A DNA stretch of 24,014 nt from contig NBIV01001206.1 of assembly GCA_003194525.1 (NCBI GenBank), positions 1 through 24,014 of the forward strand, given 5' to 3'. The notes below the pieces were generated by a model that was not told the origin of the DNA, did not search any database, and was given only the letters and a program-made list of their open reading frames with translations. This DNA is from Gracilariopsis chorda (Eukaryota > Rhodophyta > Florideophyceae > Gracilariales > Gracilariaceae). Of the stretch, positions 1 to 11,534 are shown one piece after another (within the stretch, counting starts at the first letter, position 1; each line of letters starts with the position of its first letter). The position numbers and the translations under genes were made by a program.

Positions 1-1277
1 CCAAAGATCCACAAGCCCACGGTCAAGTCTAGACCTATCACCGCATCGCATTCATATATCACTGCGGATTTGTCTAGAAAATTGAGTACCATCCTCAACG
101 AACTGGTACTCAAGATACCGGCTATTTCCGTTAATAGCTGGCAGACCGTGCGGCAATTGGAACAAATACGCCTCCCTACTGATTGCGTTTTCTTAACGTA
201 TGACGTGGAGAGGTGTTACCCCAGTATCGACATCAAGGACGCCATACTGTTAACCAAGGAGCAAACCTAAGATCTTCATGGCTGACAATGGCTTCTGGGT
301 GTCGAGTACTACAGTTCATCATGTACAACAACTACGTGACTGATGGACATGGGGTACATAGACAGTTGGTTGGCACAGCAACAGGAACAGCCGTAGCTCC
401 TGCCTTTGCCAATCTGTACCTGTTCTATAAGTTCCGAAGGATCTTCAAGGACTTTGTCAGCAGTGTCATCATCAACCGTCGCTACATTGATGATGGTCTC
501 GTGATACTGCGGAACAGAGAGGCTGCCGACCTGCTCATGCAACGACTGAACACATGTTCGAACCTACGCATGACATGGGATCAGTGAAAAGAAGGCAGTC
601 TATCTGGACCTGGAGATATACAAAGGGCGGAGATTCTTCTTCCACAATCTCTTGGACGTTAAGGTGTACACTAAGCCTATCTCCAAGTTCCTGTACTCCA
701 TGGCAAGTCCAACCATCCCACGCACACGTTCACCGGTGTAGTTAAGGGCGAACTGATTCGCTATTTACGGAACACCACCGATGAACGCACGTGGAAGGCC
801 AAGGTGGCTCACTTGTTCAGAATGTTGGCGCATCGAGGATACACTGGAAAGTATCTACGCGCTGCGCTGGATTATGTAAGCTACCGTGACAGGGCAAAGT
901 ATCTCGAACGCGCGGAACGGGAGCCTCCTGACCTAGGATCCCTCGTGAAGTGCAGATTCCATCCACAGATGAAGAAGTATTGGCGCCAGTTCCAAGCCTG
1001 GATTGAGTTTCAGCTGCCACGTCATGGAATTCGAGAGAAGTGGCCACGTACGCTCTTGTTCAAGAAGGGCGACAGTGTCAGCCGCCATGTCATCAGTGCG
1101 GTACCCTGTTTAAAGTCTGCAGACTTTAAACAGCGTGCGCATGGCCGTGCAGGAATGCGGAACGTCTACAGGGCCAACACTCGGGCCCGCCGAAACCGTC
1201 AGATTCAATTATACACGTCGTATTGGCACGATTTTTGGAAAAATCAAAAACGGGCCACCCAGATTCAACGGTCATGA
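1..1277 (+). CDS. Penelope-like reverse transcriptase, 3' part (copy 0)
   Basis: Partial ORF2 that starts in the finger motif PKIHKP and runs through the catalytic Asp, the YIDD box, the thumb and the PLE linker to TGA at 1275-1277. Against the consensus it lacks CGA near 250, has an extra A near 265 and an extra G near 298, lacks AT near 581 and lacks C near 698. It is therefore read in pieces. The last 157 residues (804-1277) are at consensus and give the true C-terminus, ending QIQRS. Function as described for copy 6. Confidence 0.85.
1106..1133 (+). repeat. 28-bp perfect palindrome in the RT gene (copy 0)
   Basis: Same inverted repeat as at 17376-17403, unchanged. Confidence 0.95.
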
Positions 1278-1775
1278 CAGTTTCGTAACGGACAAGTTGT
1301 CACAGCCTACACGCCTTTTTGTAACGGTATTGTTGCCGATAACGTGGTGGTTACGTGACAAACGGTCATGATGTTTACAGATAGACGTAACGGATCCTCC
1401 TGGATCCCCCTCCGTAGAAACCTGCGTAGAAACTGCTGGATGCAGCGTAGAAAAGGATAGAGCAGTGCTAGGGTATCTGGAGGATATATAAGGAGTGCCA
1501 GACTCCCCTCTGGCCATCTCCTTCCCTCCTCACCCCAACAACCAAGGCACTGAGGAGTCGTAAAGACGAAAGCGCTCTGCCAACCTTTCCCTCTTTCCCT
1601 TCTTCCCCCCCCTTCCCTGCTGCTCCCCCTCATTTTCCGAGGACTCTAAGTCCTTAAGCCGTCTCTCTCCCCCTTATGCTCCCTGCGCGACGCCGCACAC
1701 CCTCAACCCCCTAAAAAGGAAAAAACCCCTAATCGCCGTGGGGTAGTTGCCGTCGCCGATCAAGTCTCTTTCACC
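1278..1775 (+). promoter_or_regulatory. 3' region, TATA promoter and leader before ORF1 copy 1
   Basis: Non-coding region between ORF2 and ORF1. It holds GTAACGG and CGTAGAAA repeats, a TATATAA box at 1485-1491, a hammerhead at 1546-1581, a C/T-rich leader, and an upstream ORF of 12 residues at 1676-1714. The ORF1 ATG has an A at -3. Details are under the equivalent region 17548-18044. Confidence 0.75.
1546..1581 (+). ncRNA. Hammerhead ribozyme, copy 1
   Basis: Full core: stem I strand GGCA, CTGAGGA, stem II GTC/GAC with loop GTAAA, GAAA, short self-complementary stem III AGCGCT, cleavage nucleotide C, and stem I return strand TGCC. Predicted cut is 1577/1578. See 17816-17851 for the reasoning. 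Confidence 0.85.
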
Positions 1776-2678
1776 ATGTCTCGCCGCATCACCCGAAAGA
1801 TGGCCGAGCATCCAGCCGAAGAGGAAGTCGAAGCAAATCCATTTCAATCTCCAGCCGACGAGGAGAAGGATTATACCGACGATGAACTCTATGCTGTGGT
1901 GAAGCCTCATTTGGATCGCGTCTGCGCTCCTTATCGCAAGAAGATCCTTGAGGTAGATGAGAAGATCGCTCGCAGAAGCATCATCCTGGATGAACTTATG
2001 AAGCATCAGGACAACGGGACAGTGCCAAAGTCCATTGTCTTGCCCCGAATGCCTCAACTCCCGAGTTCCCAGGTTGATGAGTTTGACTCTAAGTTCAAGG
2101 ACATTGCGCATGCATTCGTTACTGCTACGCTGAGTCTTGTCGTCAAAGCCCGGGCTACCGATCTAAAAAGCCCTCGCTGACGAGAGAAAAGTCCTATTCA
2201 CTGAAGCCACGGAGAAGCTGGAGGAGTCACTATTCGATGCGTACCACATTGCCAAACAAATGGCAGAGTCGCAAGTGACCTCCGTTCTCAACCGCTATAA
2301 GGAGTTTCTCGAATCTTCACTTGAGAAAAGCCGGCTTCAGACTGAACTTAAGAGCTCTTTCCGACACTTCGTGGAAAATGAGAAGAAGAACGCTGACCTC
2401 CTGAAGAAAACCGCCGCCGAGGCCGACGAAGTGGAGGCTCCTGCAACTGCGGGGTCGATCGGCTGCGGGAGGAGATGAAGCAACTTAAGAAGGACATTAG
2501 TTCTCTTAAGAATTCTCATAAACCCCCCAGAGGCAAGGGACCCCTAAAAACCCCTAAAGGGAAACCCAAAACCCCTAAAAGCCAACAACAATCTGGGGGG
2601 AAGACGAAGTCGAGAGGAAAGCCGAAGCCAAAAAACGGAAAGCGAGGCGCCGCCGGACGGGGCGCCAAGCAAAACTAA
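1776..2678 (+). CDS. ORF1, predicted coiled-coil basic protein (copy 1)
   Basis: Same protein as the copies at 14785 and 18045. An extra A near 2164 and a missing G near 2452 shift and then restore the frame, so start and stop agree with the 300-residue consensus over exactly 903 nt. This copy shows the consensus C-terminus ending GRGAKQN at TAA 2676-2678. The tail is rich in Lys, Pro and Gly and is likely to bind nucleic acid. I know no family for it. Confidence 0.8.
2630..2666 (+). promoter_or_regulatory. Candidate -1 frameshift signal, copy 1
   Basis: A AAA AAC at 2630-2636 lies in the ORF1 frame as cca-aaa-aac. A 9-nt spacer follows, then GGCGCC at 2646-2651 and 2661-2666, able to form a stem. 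ORF2 continues in the -1 frame from 2636. Confidence 0.55.
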
Positions 2679-4534
2679 ACCGTTCTCGGCTGAGGAAGCC
2701 CGGTTCCTTTGATCCGAAGGAGTTGAAGTACAACCCACCCGTAGGAATTCCCGATTCCGAAGTACCATATGACGTCAAAAAGGTACTCTCGGTTGGGGGT
2801 GGGTTCATGCTCAGAACTCCACTGAAGGTATGTCTGCAAGACACAGTGGATCAACTTTTCAAGGAACTCGGAACTGGGCAAGGGAGAGTCGACATTCCGT
2901 CCAACATACGAGTCAAAGGAAAGCTTGAGAGAGAGATTACTCGTATGGGGATTGATCGACCTCCATCCTTGCATCTTACATTGATGCGAGGAATCCGGTA
3001 CATTAAGAAGATGGACTGGGTCATCAAAGAAGCCGACAAGAACCTTGGTCTCACGCTTATGAGCCGAGAGTTCTACGACGGTCTTGTGCAGAAGGAGATC
3101 CACGAGGGTGCATTCTCCGAAGTCAGTGCCTCCCCTTGGAAGCCTGCTCGGTAACCTCCTGGTGGTTCTCGAAGTATGTCAAAAAGGACGCAATTTCAAT
3201 GACGAGATCCTCCACTATGCACAAGGAGCCAAAGACCCAGCACCCTTCTATGTACTGCCAAGATCCACAAGCCCACGGTCAAGTCTAGACCTATCACCGC
3301 ATCGCATTCATATCACTGCGGATTTGTCTAGAAAATTGAGTACCATCCTCAACGAACTGGTACTCAAGATACCGGCTATTTCCGTTAATAGCTGGCAGAC
3401 CGTGCGGCAATTGGAACAAATACGCCTCCCTACTGATTGCGTTTTCTTAACGTATGACGTGGAGAGGTGTTACCCCAGTATCGACATCAAGGACGCCATA
3501 CGACTGTTAACCAAGGAGCAACCTAAGATCTTCATGGCTGACAATGGCTTCTGGTGTCGAGTACTACAGTTCATCATGTACAACAACTACGTGACTGATG
3601 GACATGGGGTACATAGACAGTTGGTTGGCACAGCAACAGGAACAGCCGTAGCTCCTGCCTTTGCCAATCTGTACCTGTTCTATAAGTTCCGAAGGATCTT
3701 CAAGGACTTTGTCAGCAGTGTCATCATCATCGCTACATTGATGATGGTCTCGTGATACTGCGGAACAGAGAGGCTGCCGACCTGCTCATGCAACGACTGA
3801 ACACATGTTCGAACCTACGCATGACATGGGATATCAGTGAAAAGAAGGCAGTCTATCTGGACCTGGAGATATATACAAAGGGCGGAGATTCTTCTTCCAC
3901 AATCTCTTGGACGTTAAGGTGTACACTAAGCCTATCTCCAAGTTCCTGTACCTCCATGGCAAGTCCAACCATCCCACGCACACGTTCACCGGTGTAGTTA
4001 AGGGCGAACTGATTCGCTATTTACGGAACACCACCGATGAACGCACGTGGAAGGCCAAGGTGGCTCACTTGTTCAGAATGTTGGCGCATCGAGGATACAC
4101 TGGAAAGTATCTACGCGCTGCGCTGGATTATGTAAGCTACCGTGACAGGGCAAAGTATCTCGAACGCGCGGAACGGGAGCCTCCTGACCTAGGATCCCTC
4201 GTGAAGTGCAGATTCCATCCACAGATGAAGAAGTATTGGCGCCAGTTCCAAGCCTGGATTGAGTTTCAGCTGCCACGTCATGGAATTCGAGAGAAGTGGC
4301 CACGTACGCTCTTGTTCAAGAAGGGCGACAGTGTCAGCCGCCATGTCATCAGTGCGGTACCCTGTTTAAAGTCTGCAGACTTTAAACAGCGTGCGCATGG
4401 CCGTGCAGGAATGCGGAACGTCTACAGGGCCAACACTCGGGCCCGCCGAAACCGTCAGATTCAATTATACACGTCGTATTGGCACGATTTTTGGAAAAAA
4501 TCAAAAACGGGCCACCCAGATTCAACGGTCATGA
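2636..4534 (+). CDS. Penelope-like reverse transcriptase ORF2 (copy 1)
   Basis: Same RT as copy 6, 1899 nt against a consensus of 1905. The N-terminal third is open to ~3130 and includes the VLSVGGGFML block and the ADKNLGLTLM motif. Apparent breaks: a lost T near 3129, one fewer A near 3242-3260, lost TA near 3312, a 4-nt net loss near 3729 just before the YIDD box, a gain of TA near 3870, and an extra A near 4495. Expected stop is TGA 4532-4534. The thumb, linker and palindrome (4362-4389) are at consensus. Confidence 0.85.
4362..4389 (+). repeat. 28-bp perfect palindrome in the RT gene (copy 1)
   Basis: Arm CTGTTTAAAGTCTG followed directly by its exact reverse complement. The same palindrome is at 1106-1133, 7623-7650, 10873-10900, 14116-14143, 17376-17403, 20634-20661 and 23899-23926. 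It encodes the end of the linker (PCLKSADFKQ). Confidence 0.95.
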
Positions 4535-5036
4535 CAGTTTCGTAACGGACAAGTTGTCACAGCCTACACGCCTTTTTTTGTAACGGTATTGTTGCCGATA
4601 ACGTGGTGGTTACGTGACAAACGGTCATGATGTTTACAGATAGACGTAACGGATCCTCCTGGATCCCCCTCCGTAGAAACCTGCGTAGAAACTGCTGGAT
4701 GCAGCGTAGAAAAGGATAGAGCAGTGCTAGGGTATCTGGAGGATATATAAGGAGTGCCAGACTCCCCTCTGGCCATCTCCTTCCCTCCTCACCCCAACAA
4801 CCAAGGCACTGAGGAGTCGTAAAGACGAAAGCGCTCTGCCAACCTTTCCCTCTTTCCCTTCTTCCCCCCCCTTCCCTGCTGCTCCCCCTCATTTTCCGAG
4901 GACTCTAAGTCCTTAAGCCGTCTCTCTCTCCCCCTTATGCTCCCTGCGCGACGCCGCACACCCTCAACCCCCTAAAAAGGAAAAAACCCCTAATCGCCGT
5001 GGGGTAGTTGCCGTCGCCGATCAAGTCTCTTTCACC
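4535..5036 (+). promoter_or_regulatory. 3' region, TATA promoter and leader before ORF1 copy 2
   Basis: Equivalent of 17548-18044. TATATAA at 4744-4750, hammerhead at 4805-4840, upstream ORF at 4937-4975. It has two extra T in the run after CTACACGCC near 4572. Confidence 0.75.
4805..4840 (+). ncRNA. Hammerhead ribozyme, copy 2
   Basis: Identical to the consensus core, with all conserved nucleotides present. Predicted cut is 4836/4837. Confidence 0.85.
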
Positions 5037-5938
5037 ATGTCTCGCCGCATCACCCGAAAGATGGCCGAGCATCCAGCCGAAGAGGAAGTCGAAGCAAATC
5101 CATTTCAATCTCCAGCCGACGAGGAGAAGGATTATTACCGACGATGAACTCTATGCTGTGGTGAAGCCTCATTTGGATCGCGTCTGCGCTCCTTATCGCA
5201 AGAGATCCTTGAGGTAGATGAGAAGATCGCTCGCAGAAGCATCATCTGGATGAACTTATGAAGCATCAGGACAACGGGACAGTGCCAAAGTCCATTGTCT
5301 TGCCCCGAATGCCTCAACTCCCGAGTTCCCAGGTTGATGAGTTTGACTCTAAGTTCAAGGACATTGCGCATGCATTCGTTACTGCTACGCTGAGTCTTGT
5401 CGTCAAAGCCCGGGCTACCGATCTAAAAGCCCTCGCTGACGAGAGAAAGTCCTATTCACTGAAGCCACGGAGAAGCTGGAGGAGTCACTATTCGATGCGT
5501 ACCACATGCCAAACAAATGGCAGAGTCGCAAGTGACCTCCGTTTCTCAACCGCTATAAGGAGTTTTCTCGAATCTTCACTTGAGAAAAGCCGGCTTCAGA
5601 CTGAACTTAAGAGCTCTTTCCGACACTTCGTGGAAAATGAGAAGAAGAACGCTGACCTCCTGAAGAAAACCGCCGCCGAGGCCGACGAAGTGGAGGCTCC
5701 TGCAACTGCGGGGGTCGATCGGCTGCGGGAGGAGATGAAGCAACTTAAGAAGGACATTAGTTCTCTTAAGTAATTCTCATAAACCCCCCAGAGGCAAGGG
5801 ACCCTAAAAACCCCTAAAGGGAAACCCAAAACCCCTAAAAGCCAACAACAATCTGGGGGAAGACGAAGTCGAGAGGAAAGCCGAAGCCAAAAAAACGGAA
5901 AGCGAGGCGCCGCCGGACGGGGCGCCAAGCAAAACTAA
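5037..5938 (+). CDS. ORF1, predicted coiled-coil basic protein (copy 2)
   Basis: Same ORF1, with about eleven single-base indels: an extra T near 5134, losses near 5202, 5247, 5448 and 5506, gains near 5543 and 5565, an extra T near 5771 that makes an early TAA, losses near 5803 and 5855, and a seventh A at 5889-5895. The extra A places the end of ORF1 in frame with ORF2 in this copy. Expected consensus stop is 5936-5938. I read these as sequencing errors, because the same positions are intact in copies 5 and 6. Confidence 0.75.
5889..5926 (+). promoter_or_regulatory. Candidate frameshift site, copy 2 (seven A)
   Basis: The run has seven A instead of six, followed by C, the same 9-nt spacer and the GGCGCC pair at 5906-5911 and 5921-5926. 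With seven A, ORF1 and ORF2 would be one frame here. Confidence 0.45.
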
Positions 5939-7793
5939 ACCGTTCTCGGCTGAGGAAGCCCGGTTCCTTTGATCCGAAGGAGTTGAAGTACAACCCACCC
6001 GTAGGAATTCCCGATTCCGAAGTACCATATGACGTCAAAAAGGTACTCTCGGTTGGGGGTGGGTTCATGCTCAGAACTCCACTGAAGGTATGTCTGCAAG
6101 ACACAGTGGATCAACTTTTCAAGGAACTCGGAACTGGGCAAGGGAGAGTCGACATTCCGTCCAACATACGAGTCAAAGGAAAGCTTGAGAGAGAGATTAC
6201 TCGTATGGGATTGATCGACCTCCATCCTTGCATCTTACATTGATGCGAGGAATCCGGTACATTAAGAAGATGGACTGGGTCATCAAAGAAGCCGACAAGA
6301 ACCTTGGTCTCACGCTTATGAGCCGAGAGTTCTACGACGGTCTTGTGCAGAAGGAGATCCACGAGGTGCATTCTCCGAAGTCAGTGCCTTCCCCTTGGAA
6401 GCCTGCTCGGTAACCTCCTGGTGGTTCTCGAAGTATGTCAAAAAGGACGCAATTTCAATGACGAGATCCTCCACTATGCACAAGGAGCCAAAGACCCAGC
6501 ACCCTTCTATGTACTGCCAAAGATCCACAAGCCCACGGTCAAGTCTAGACCTATCACCGCATCGCATTCATATATCACTGCGGATTTGTCTAGAAAATTG
6601 AGTACCATCCTCAACGAACTGGTACTCAAGATACCGGCTATTTCCGTTAATAGCTGGCAGACCGTGCGGCAATTGGAACAAATACGCCTCCCTACTGATT
6701 GCGTTTTCTTAACGTATGACGTGGAGAGGTGTTACCCCAGTATCGACATCAAGGACGCCATACGACTGTTAACCAAGGAGCAAACCTAAGATCTTCATGG
6801 CTGACAATGGCTTCTGGTGTCGAGTACTACAGTTCATCATGTACAACAACTACGTGACTGATGGACATGGGTACATAGACAGTTGGTTGGCACAGCAACA
6901 GGAACAGCCGTAGCTCCTGCCTTTGCCAATCTGTACTGTTCTATAAGTTCGAAGGATCTTCAAGGACTTTGTCAGCAGTGTCATCATCAACCGTCGCTAC
7001 ATTGATGATGGTCTCGTGATACTGCGGAACAGAGAGGCTGCCGACCTGCTCATGCAACGACTGAACACATGTTCGAACCTACGCATGACATGGGATATCA
7101 GTGAAAAGAAGGCAGTCTATCTGGACCTGGAGATATACAAAGGGCGGAGATTCTTCTTCCACATCTCTTGGACGTTAAGGTGTACACTAAGCCTATCTCC
7201 AAGTTCCTGTACCTCCATGGCAAGTCCAACCATCCCACGCACACGTTCACCGGTGTAGTTAAGGGCGAACTGATTCGCTATTTACGGAACACCACCGATG
7301 AACGCACGTGGAAGGCCAAGGTGGCTCACTTGTTCAGAATGTTGGCGCATCGAGGATACACTGGAAAGTATCTACGCGCTGCGCTGGATTATGTAAGCTA
7401 CCGTGACAGGGCAAAGTATCTCGAACGCGCGGAACGGGAGCCTCCTGACCTAGGATCCCTCGTGAAGTGCAGATTCCATCCACAGATGAAGAAGTATTGG
7501 CGCCAGTTCCAAGCCTGGATTGAGTTTCAGCTGCCACGTCATGGAATTCGAGAGAAGTGGCCACGTACGCTCTTGTTCAAGAAGGGCGACAGTGTCAGCC
7601 GCCATGTCATCAGTGCGGTACCCTGTTTAAAGTCTGCAGACTTTAAACAGCGTGCGCATGGCCGTGCAGGAATGCGGAACGTCTACAGGGCCAACACTCG
7701 GGCCCGCCGAAACCGTCAGATTCAATTATACACGTCGTATTGGCACGATTTTTGGAAAAATCAAAAACGGGCCACCCAGATTCAACGTCATGA
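5896..7793 (+). CDS. Penelope-like reverse transcriptase ORF2 (copy 2)
   Basis: Same RT, 1898 nt. Nine apparent single-base changes: losses near 6209, 6366, 6437, 6871, 6937, 6950, 7163 and 7787, and a gain near 6784. The gain produces a premature TAA just before the IFMADNGFW segment. From about 7168 the thumb, linker and C-terminus read open but run past the stop because of a lost G near 7787. Expected stop is TGA 7791-7793. Confidence 0.85.
7623..7650 (+). repeat. 28-bp perfect palindrome in the RT gene (copy 2)
   Basis: Same inverted repeat as at 4362-4389, unchanged in this otherwise indel-rich copy. Confidence 0.95.
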
Positions 7794-8289
7794 CAGTTTC
7801 GTAACGGACAAGTTGTCACAGCCTACACGCCTTTTTGTAACGGTATTGTTGCCGATAACGTGGTGGTTACGTGACAAACGGTCATGATGTTTACAGATAG
7901 ACGTAACGGATCCTCCTGGATCCCCTCCGTAGAAACCTGCGTAGAAACTGCTGGATGCAGCGTAGAAAAGGATAGAGCAGTGCTAGGGTATCTGGAGGAT
8001 ATATAAGGAGTGCCAGACTCCCCTCTGGCCATCTCCTTCCCTCCTCACCCCAACAACCAAGGCACTGAGGAGTCGTAAAGACGAAAGCGCTCTGCCAACC
8101 TTTCCCTCTTTCCCTTCTTCCCCCCTTCCCTGCTGCTCCCCTCATTTTCCGAGGACTCTAAGTCCTTAAGCCGTCTCTCTCTCCCCCTTATGCTCCCTGC
8201 GCGACGCCGCACACCCTCAACCCCCTAAAAAGGAAAAAACCCCTAATCGCCGTGGGGTAGTTGCCGTCGCCGATCAAGTCTCTTTCACC
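7794..8289 (+). promoter_or_regulatory. 3' region, TATA promoter and leader before ORF1 copy 3
   Basis: Equivalent of 17548-18044. TATATAA at 8000-8006, hammerhead at 8061-8096, upstream ORF at 8190-8228. Confidence 0.75.
8061..8096 (+). ncRNA. Hammerhead ribozyme, copy 3
   Basis: Identical to the consensus core. Predicted cut is 8092/8093. Confidence 0.85.
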
Positions 8290-9190
8290 ATGTCTCGCCG
8301 CATCACCCGAAAGATGGCCGAGCATCCAGCGAAGAGGAAGTCGAAGCAAATCCATTTCAATCTCCAGCCGACGAGGAGAAGGATTATACCGACGATGAAC
8401 TCTATGCTGTGGTGAAGCCTCATTTGGATCGCGTCTGCGCTCCTTATCGCAAGAAGATCCTTGAGGTAGATGAGAAGATCGCTCGCAGAAGCATCATCCT
8501 GGATGAACTTATGAAGCATCAGGACAACGGGACAGTGCCAAAGTCCATTTGTCTTGCCCCGAATGCCTCAACTCCCGAGTTCCCAGGTTGATGAGTTTGA
8601 CTCTAAGTTCAAGGACATTGCGCATGCATTCGTTACTGCTACGCTGAGTCTTGTCGTCAAAGCCGGGCTACCGATCTAAAAGCCCTCGCTGACGAGAGAA
8701 AAGTCCTATTCACTGAAGCCACGGAGAAGCTGGAGGAGTCACTATTCGATGCGTACCACATTGCCAAACAAATGGCAGAGTCGCAAGTGACCTCCGTTCT
8801 CAACCGCTATAAGGAGTTTCTCGAATCTTCACTTGAGAAAAGCCGGCTTCAGACTGAACTTAAGAGCTCTTTCCGACACTTCGTGGAAAATGAGAAGAAG
8901 AACGCTGACCTCCTGAAGAAAACCGCCGCCGAGGCCGACGAAGTGGAGGCTCCTGCAACTGCGGGGGTCGATCGGCTGCGGGAGGAGATGAAGCAACTTA
9001 AGAAGGACATTAGTTCTCTTAAGAATTCTCATAAACCCCCAGAGGCAAGGGACCCCTAAAAACCCCTAAAGGGAAACCCAAAACCCCTAAAAGCCAACAA
9101 CAATCTGGGGGGAAGACGAAGTCGAGAGGAAAGCCGAAGCCAAAAAACGGAAAGCGAGGCGCCGCCGGACGGGGCGCCAAGCAAAACTAA
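8290..9190 (+). CDS. ORF1, predicted coiled-coil basic protein (copy 3)
   Basis: Same ORF1, 901 nt, with a lost C near 8330, an extra T near 8550, a lost C near 8665 and a lost C near 9038. The region from 8772 to about 9035 reads at consensus and covers the second predicted coiled-coil stretch. Expected stop is TAA 9188-9190. Confidence 0.8.
9142..9178 (+). promoter_or_regulatory. Candidate -1 frameshift signal, copy 3
   Basis: A AAA AAC at 9142-9148, a 9-nt spacer, and the GGCGCC pair at 9158-9163 and 9173-9178. Confidence 0.55.
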
Positions 9191-11042
9191 ACCGTTCTCG
9201 GCTGAGGAAGCCCGGTTCCTTTGATCCGAAGGAGTTGAAGTACAACCACCCGTAGGAATTCCCGATTCCGAAGTACCATATGACGTCAAAAAGGTACTCT
9301 CGGTTGGGGGTGGGTTCATGCTCAGAACTCCACTGAAGGTATGTCTGCAAGACACAGTGGATCAACTTTTCAAGGAACTCGGAACTGGGCAAGGGAGAGT
9401 CGACATTCCGTCCAACATACGAGTCAAAGGAAAGCTTGAGAGAGAGATTACTCGTATGGGGATTGATCGACCTCCATCCTTGCATCTTACATTGATGCGA
9501 GGAATCCGGTACATTAAGAAGATGGACTGGGTCATCAAAGAAGCCGACAAGAACCTTGGTCTCACGCTTATGAGCCGAGAGTTCTACGACGGTCTTGTGC
9601 AGAAGGAGATCACGAGGGTGCATTCTCCGAAGTCAGTGCCTTCCCCTTGGAAGCCTGCTCGGTAACCTCCTGGTGGTTCTCGAAGTATGTCAAAAAGGAC
9701 GCAATTTCAATGACGAGATCCTCCACTATGCACAAGGAGCCAAAGACCCAGCACCTTCTATGTACTGCCAAAGATCCACAAGCCCACGGTCAAGTCTAGA
9801 CCTATCACCGCATCGCATTCATATATCACTGCGGATTTGTCTAGAAAATTGAGTACCATCCTCAACGAACTGGTACTCAAGATACCGGCTATTTCCGTTA
9901 ATAGCTGGCAGACGTGCGGCAATTGGAACAAATACGCCTCCCTACTGATTGCGTTTTCTTAACGTATGACGTGGAGAGGTGTTACCCAGTATCGACATCA
10001 AGGACGCCATACGACTGTTAACCAAGGAGCAACCTAAGATCTTCATGGCTGACAATGGCTTCTGGTGTCGAGTACTACAGTTCATCATGTACAACAACTA
10101 CGTGACTGATGGACATGGGGTACATAGACAGTTGGTTGGCACAGCAACAGGAACAGCCGTAGCTCCTGCCTTTGCCAATCTGTACCTGTTCTATAAGTTC
10201 CGAAGGATCTTCAAGGACTTTGTCAGCAGTGTCATCATCAACCGTCGCTACATTGATGATGGTCTCGTGATACTGCGGAACAGAGAGGCTGCCGACCTGC
10301 TCATGCAACGACTGAACACATGTTCGAACCTACGCATGACATGGATATCAGTGAAAAGAAGGCAGTCTATCTGGACCTGGAGATATACAAAGGGCGGAGA
10401 TTCTTCTTCCACAATCTCTTGGACGTTAAGGTGTACACTAAGCCTATCTCCAAGTTCCTGTACCTCCATGGCAAGTCCAACCATCCCACGCACACGTTCA
10501 CCGGTGTAGTTAAGGGCGAACTGATTCGCTATTTACGGAACACCACCGATGAACGCACGTGGAAGGCCAAGGTGGCTCACTTGTTCAGAATGTTGGCGCA
10601 TCGAGGATACACTGGAAAGTATCTACGCGCTGCGCTGGATTATGTAAGCTACCGTGACAGGGCAAAGTATCTCGAACGCGCGGAAACGGGAGCCTCCTGA
10701 CCTAGGATCCTCGTGAAGTGCAGATTCCATCACAGATGAAGAAGTATTGGCGCCAGTTCCAAGCCTGGATTGAGTTTCAGCTGCCACGTCATGGAATTCG
10801 AGAGAAGTGGCCACGTACGCTCTTGTTCAAGAAGGGCGACAGTGTCAGCCGCCATGTCATCAGTGCGGTACCCTGTTTAAAGTCTGCAGACTTTAAACAG
10901 CGTGCGCATGGCCGTGCAGGAATGCGGAACGTCTACAGGGCCAACACTCGGCCCGCCGAAACCGTCAGATTCAATTATACACGTCGTATTGGCACGATTT
11001 TTGGAAAAATCAAAAACGGGCCACCAGATTCAACGGTCATGA
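9148..11042 (+). CDS. Penelope-like reverse transcriptase ORF2 (copy 3)
   Basis: Same RT, 1895 nt, ten below consensus. Losses near 9247, 9610, 9690, 9754, 9913, 9986, 10343, 10709, 10730, 10950 and 11023, and a gain near 10684. Catalytic segments TYDVER and YIDD are present but in pieces of different frame. Expected stop is TGA 11040-11042. Confidence 0.85.
10873..10900 (+). repeat. 28-bp perfect palindrome in the RT gene (copy 3)
   Basis: Same inverted repeat as at 4362-4389, unchanged. Confidence 0.95.
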
Positions 11043-11534
11043 CAGTTTCGTAACGGACAAGTTGTCACAGCCTACACGCCTTTTTGTAACGGTATTGTTG
11101 CCGATAACGTGGTGGTTACGTGACAAACGGTCATGATGTTTACAGATAGACGTAACGGATCCTCCTGGATCCCCTCCGTAGAAACCTGCGTAGAAACTGC
11201 TGGATGCAGCGTAGAAAAGGATAGAGCAGTGCTAGGGTATCTGGAGGATATATAAGGAGTGCCAGACTCCCCTCTGGCCATCTCCTTCCCTCCTCACCCC
11301 AACAACCAAGGCATGAGGAGTCGTAAAGACGAAAGCGCTCTGCCAACCTTTCCTCTTTCCTTCTTCCCCCCCCTTCCTGCTGCTCCCCTCATTTTCCGAG
11401 GACTCTAAGTCTTAAGCCGTCTCTCTCTCCCCTTATGCTCCCTGCGCGACGCCGCACACCCTCAACCCCCTAAAAAGGAAAAAAACCCTAATCGCCGTGG
11501 GGTAGTTGCCGTCGCCGATCAAGTCTCTTTCACC
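11043..11534 (+). promoter_or_regulatory. 3' region, TATA promoter and leader before ORF1 copy 4
   Basis: Equivalent of 17548-18044. TATATAA at 11249-11255, hammerhead at 11310-11344 (one base missing), upstream ORF at 11435-11473. Confidence 0.75.
11310..11344 (+). ncRNA. Hammerhead ribozyme, copy 4 (one core base missing)
   Basis: As the other copies, but the first C of CTGAGGA is absent (GGCATGAGGA). That C is an essential core nucleotide (C3), so this copy would be inactive as written. The region is rich in single-base losses, so a sequencing error is more likely. Confidence 0.75.

Larger units (their letters stand above)
1..1577 (+). mobile_element. Partial PLE unit (copy 0), 3' part only
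   Basis: This is the 3' part of a unit cut by the window start. It holds the RT from the PKIHKP finger motif to the stop, the 3' regulatory region, the TATA box and the hammerhead up to its predicted cleavage point at 1577/1578. Confidence 0.9.
1578..4836 (+). mobile_element. PLE unit, copy 1 (3259 nt between hammerhead cleavage points)
   Basis: Complete unit bounded by predicted self-cleavage points. It contains leader, ORF1 (1776-2678), frameshift candidate (2630-2666), ORF2 (2636-4534), 3' region, TATA box (4744-4750) and hammerhead. ORF2 carries several apparent frameshifts, including a 4-nt net loss near 3729 and a 2-nt gain near 3870. Confidence 0.9.
4837..8092 (+). mobile_element. PLE unit, copy 2 (3256 nt)
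   Basis: Complete unit with ORF1 (5037-5938) and ORF2 (5896-7793). It has the most indels of the array, about eleven in ORF1 and nine in ORF2, nearly all single bases in short homopolymers. Its length is still close to consensus because gains and losses balance. Confidence 0.9.
8093..11340 (+). mobile_element. PLE unit, copy 3 (3248 nt)
   Basis: Complete unit with ORF1 (8290-9190) and ORF2 (9148-11042). Compared with the consensus, ORF2 has eleven single-base losses and one gain, spread along the gene. Losses such as CCC to CC and GGG to GG dominate. Confidence 0.9.

Noticed and set aside
7794..7887. C-terminal extension of the RT past the TGA in copies 2 and 4
   Set aside because: Caused by single-base losses just before the stop. 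Copies 0 and 5 show a clean TGA after QIQRS.
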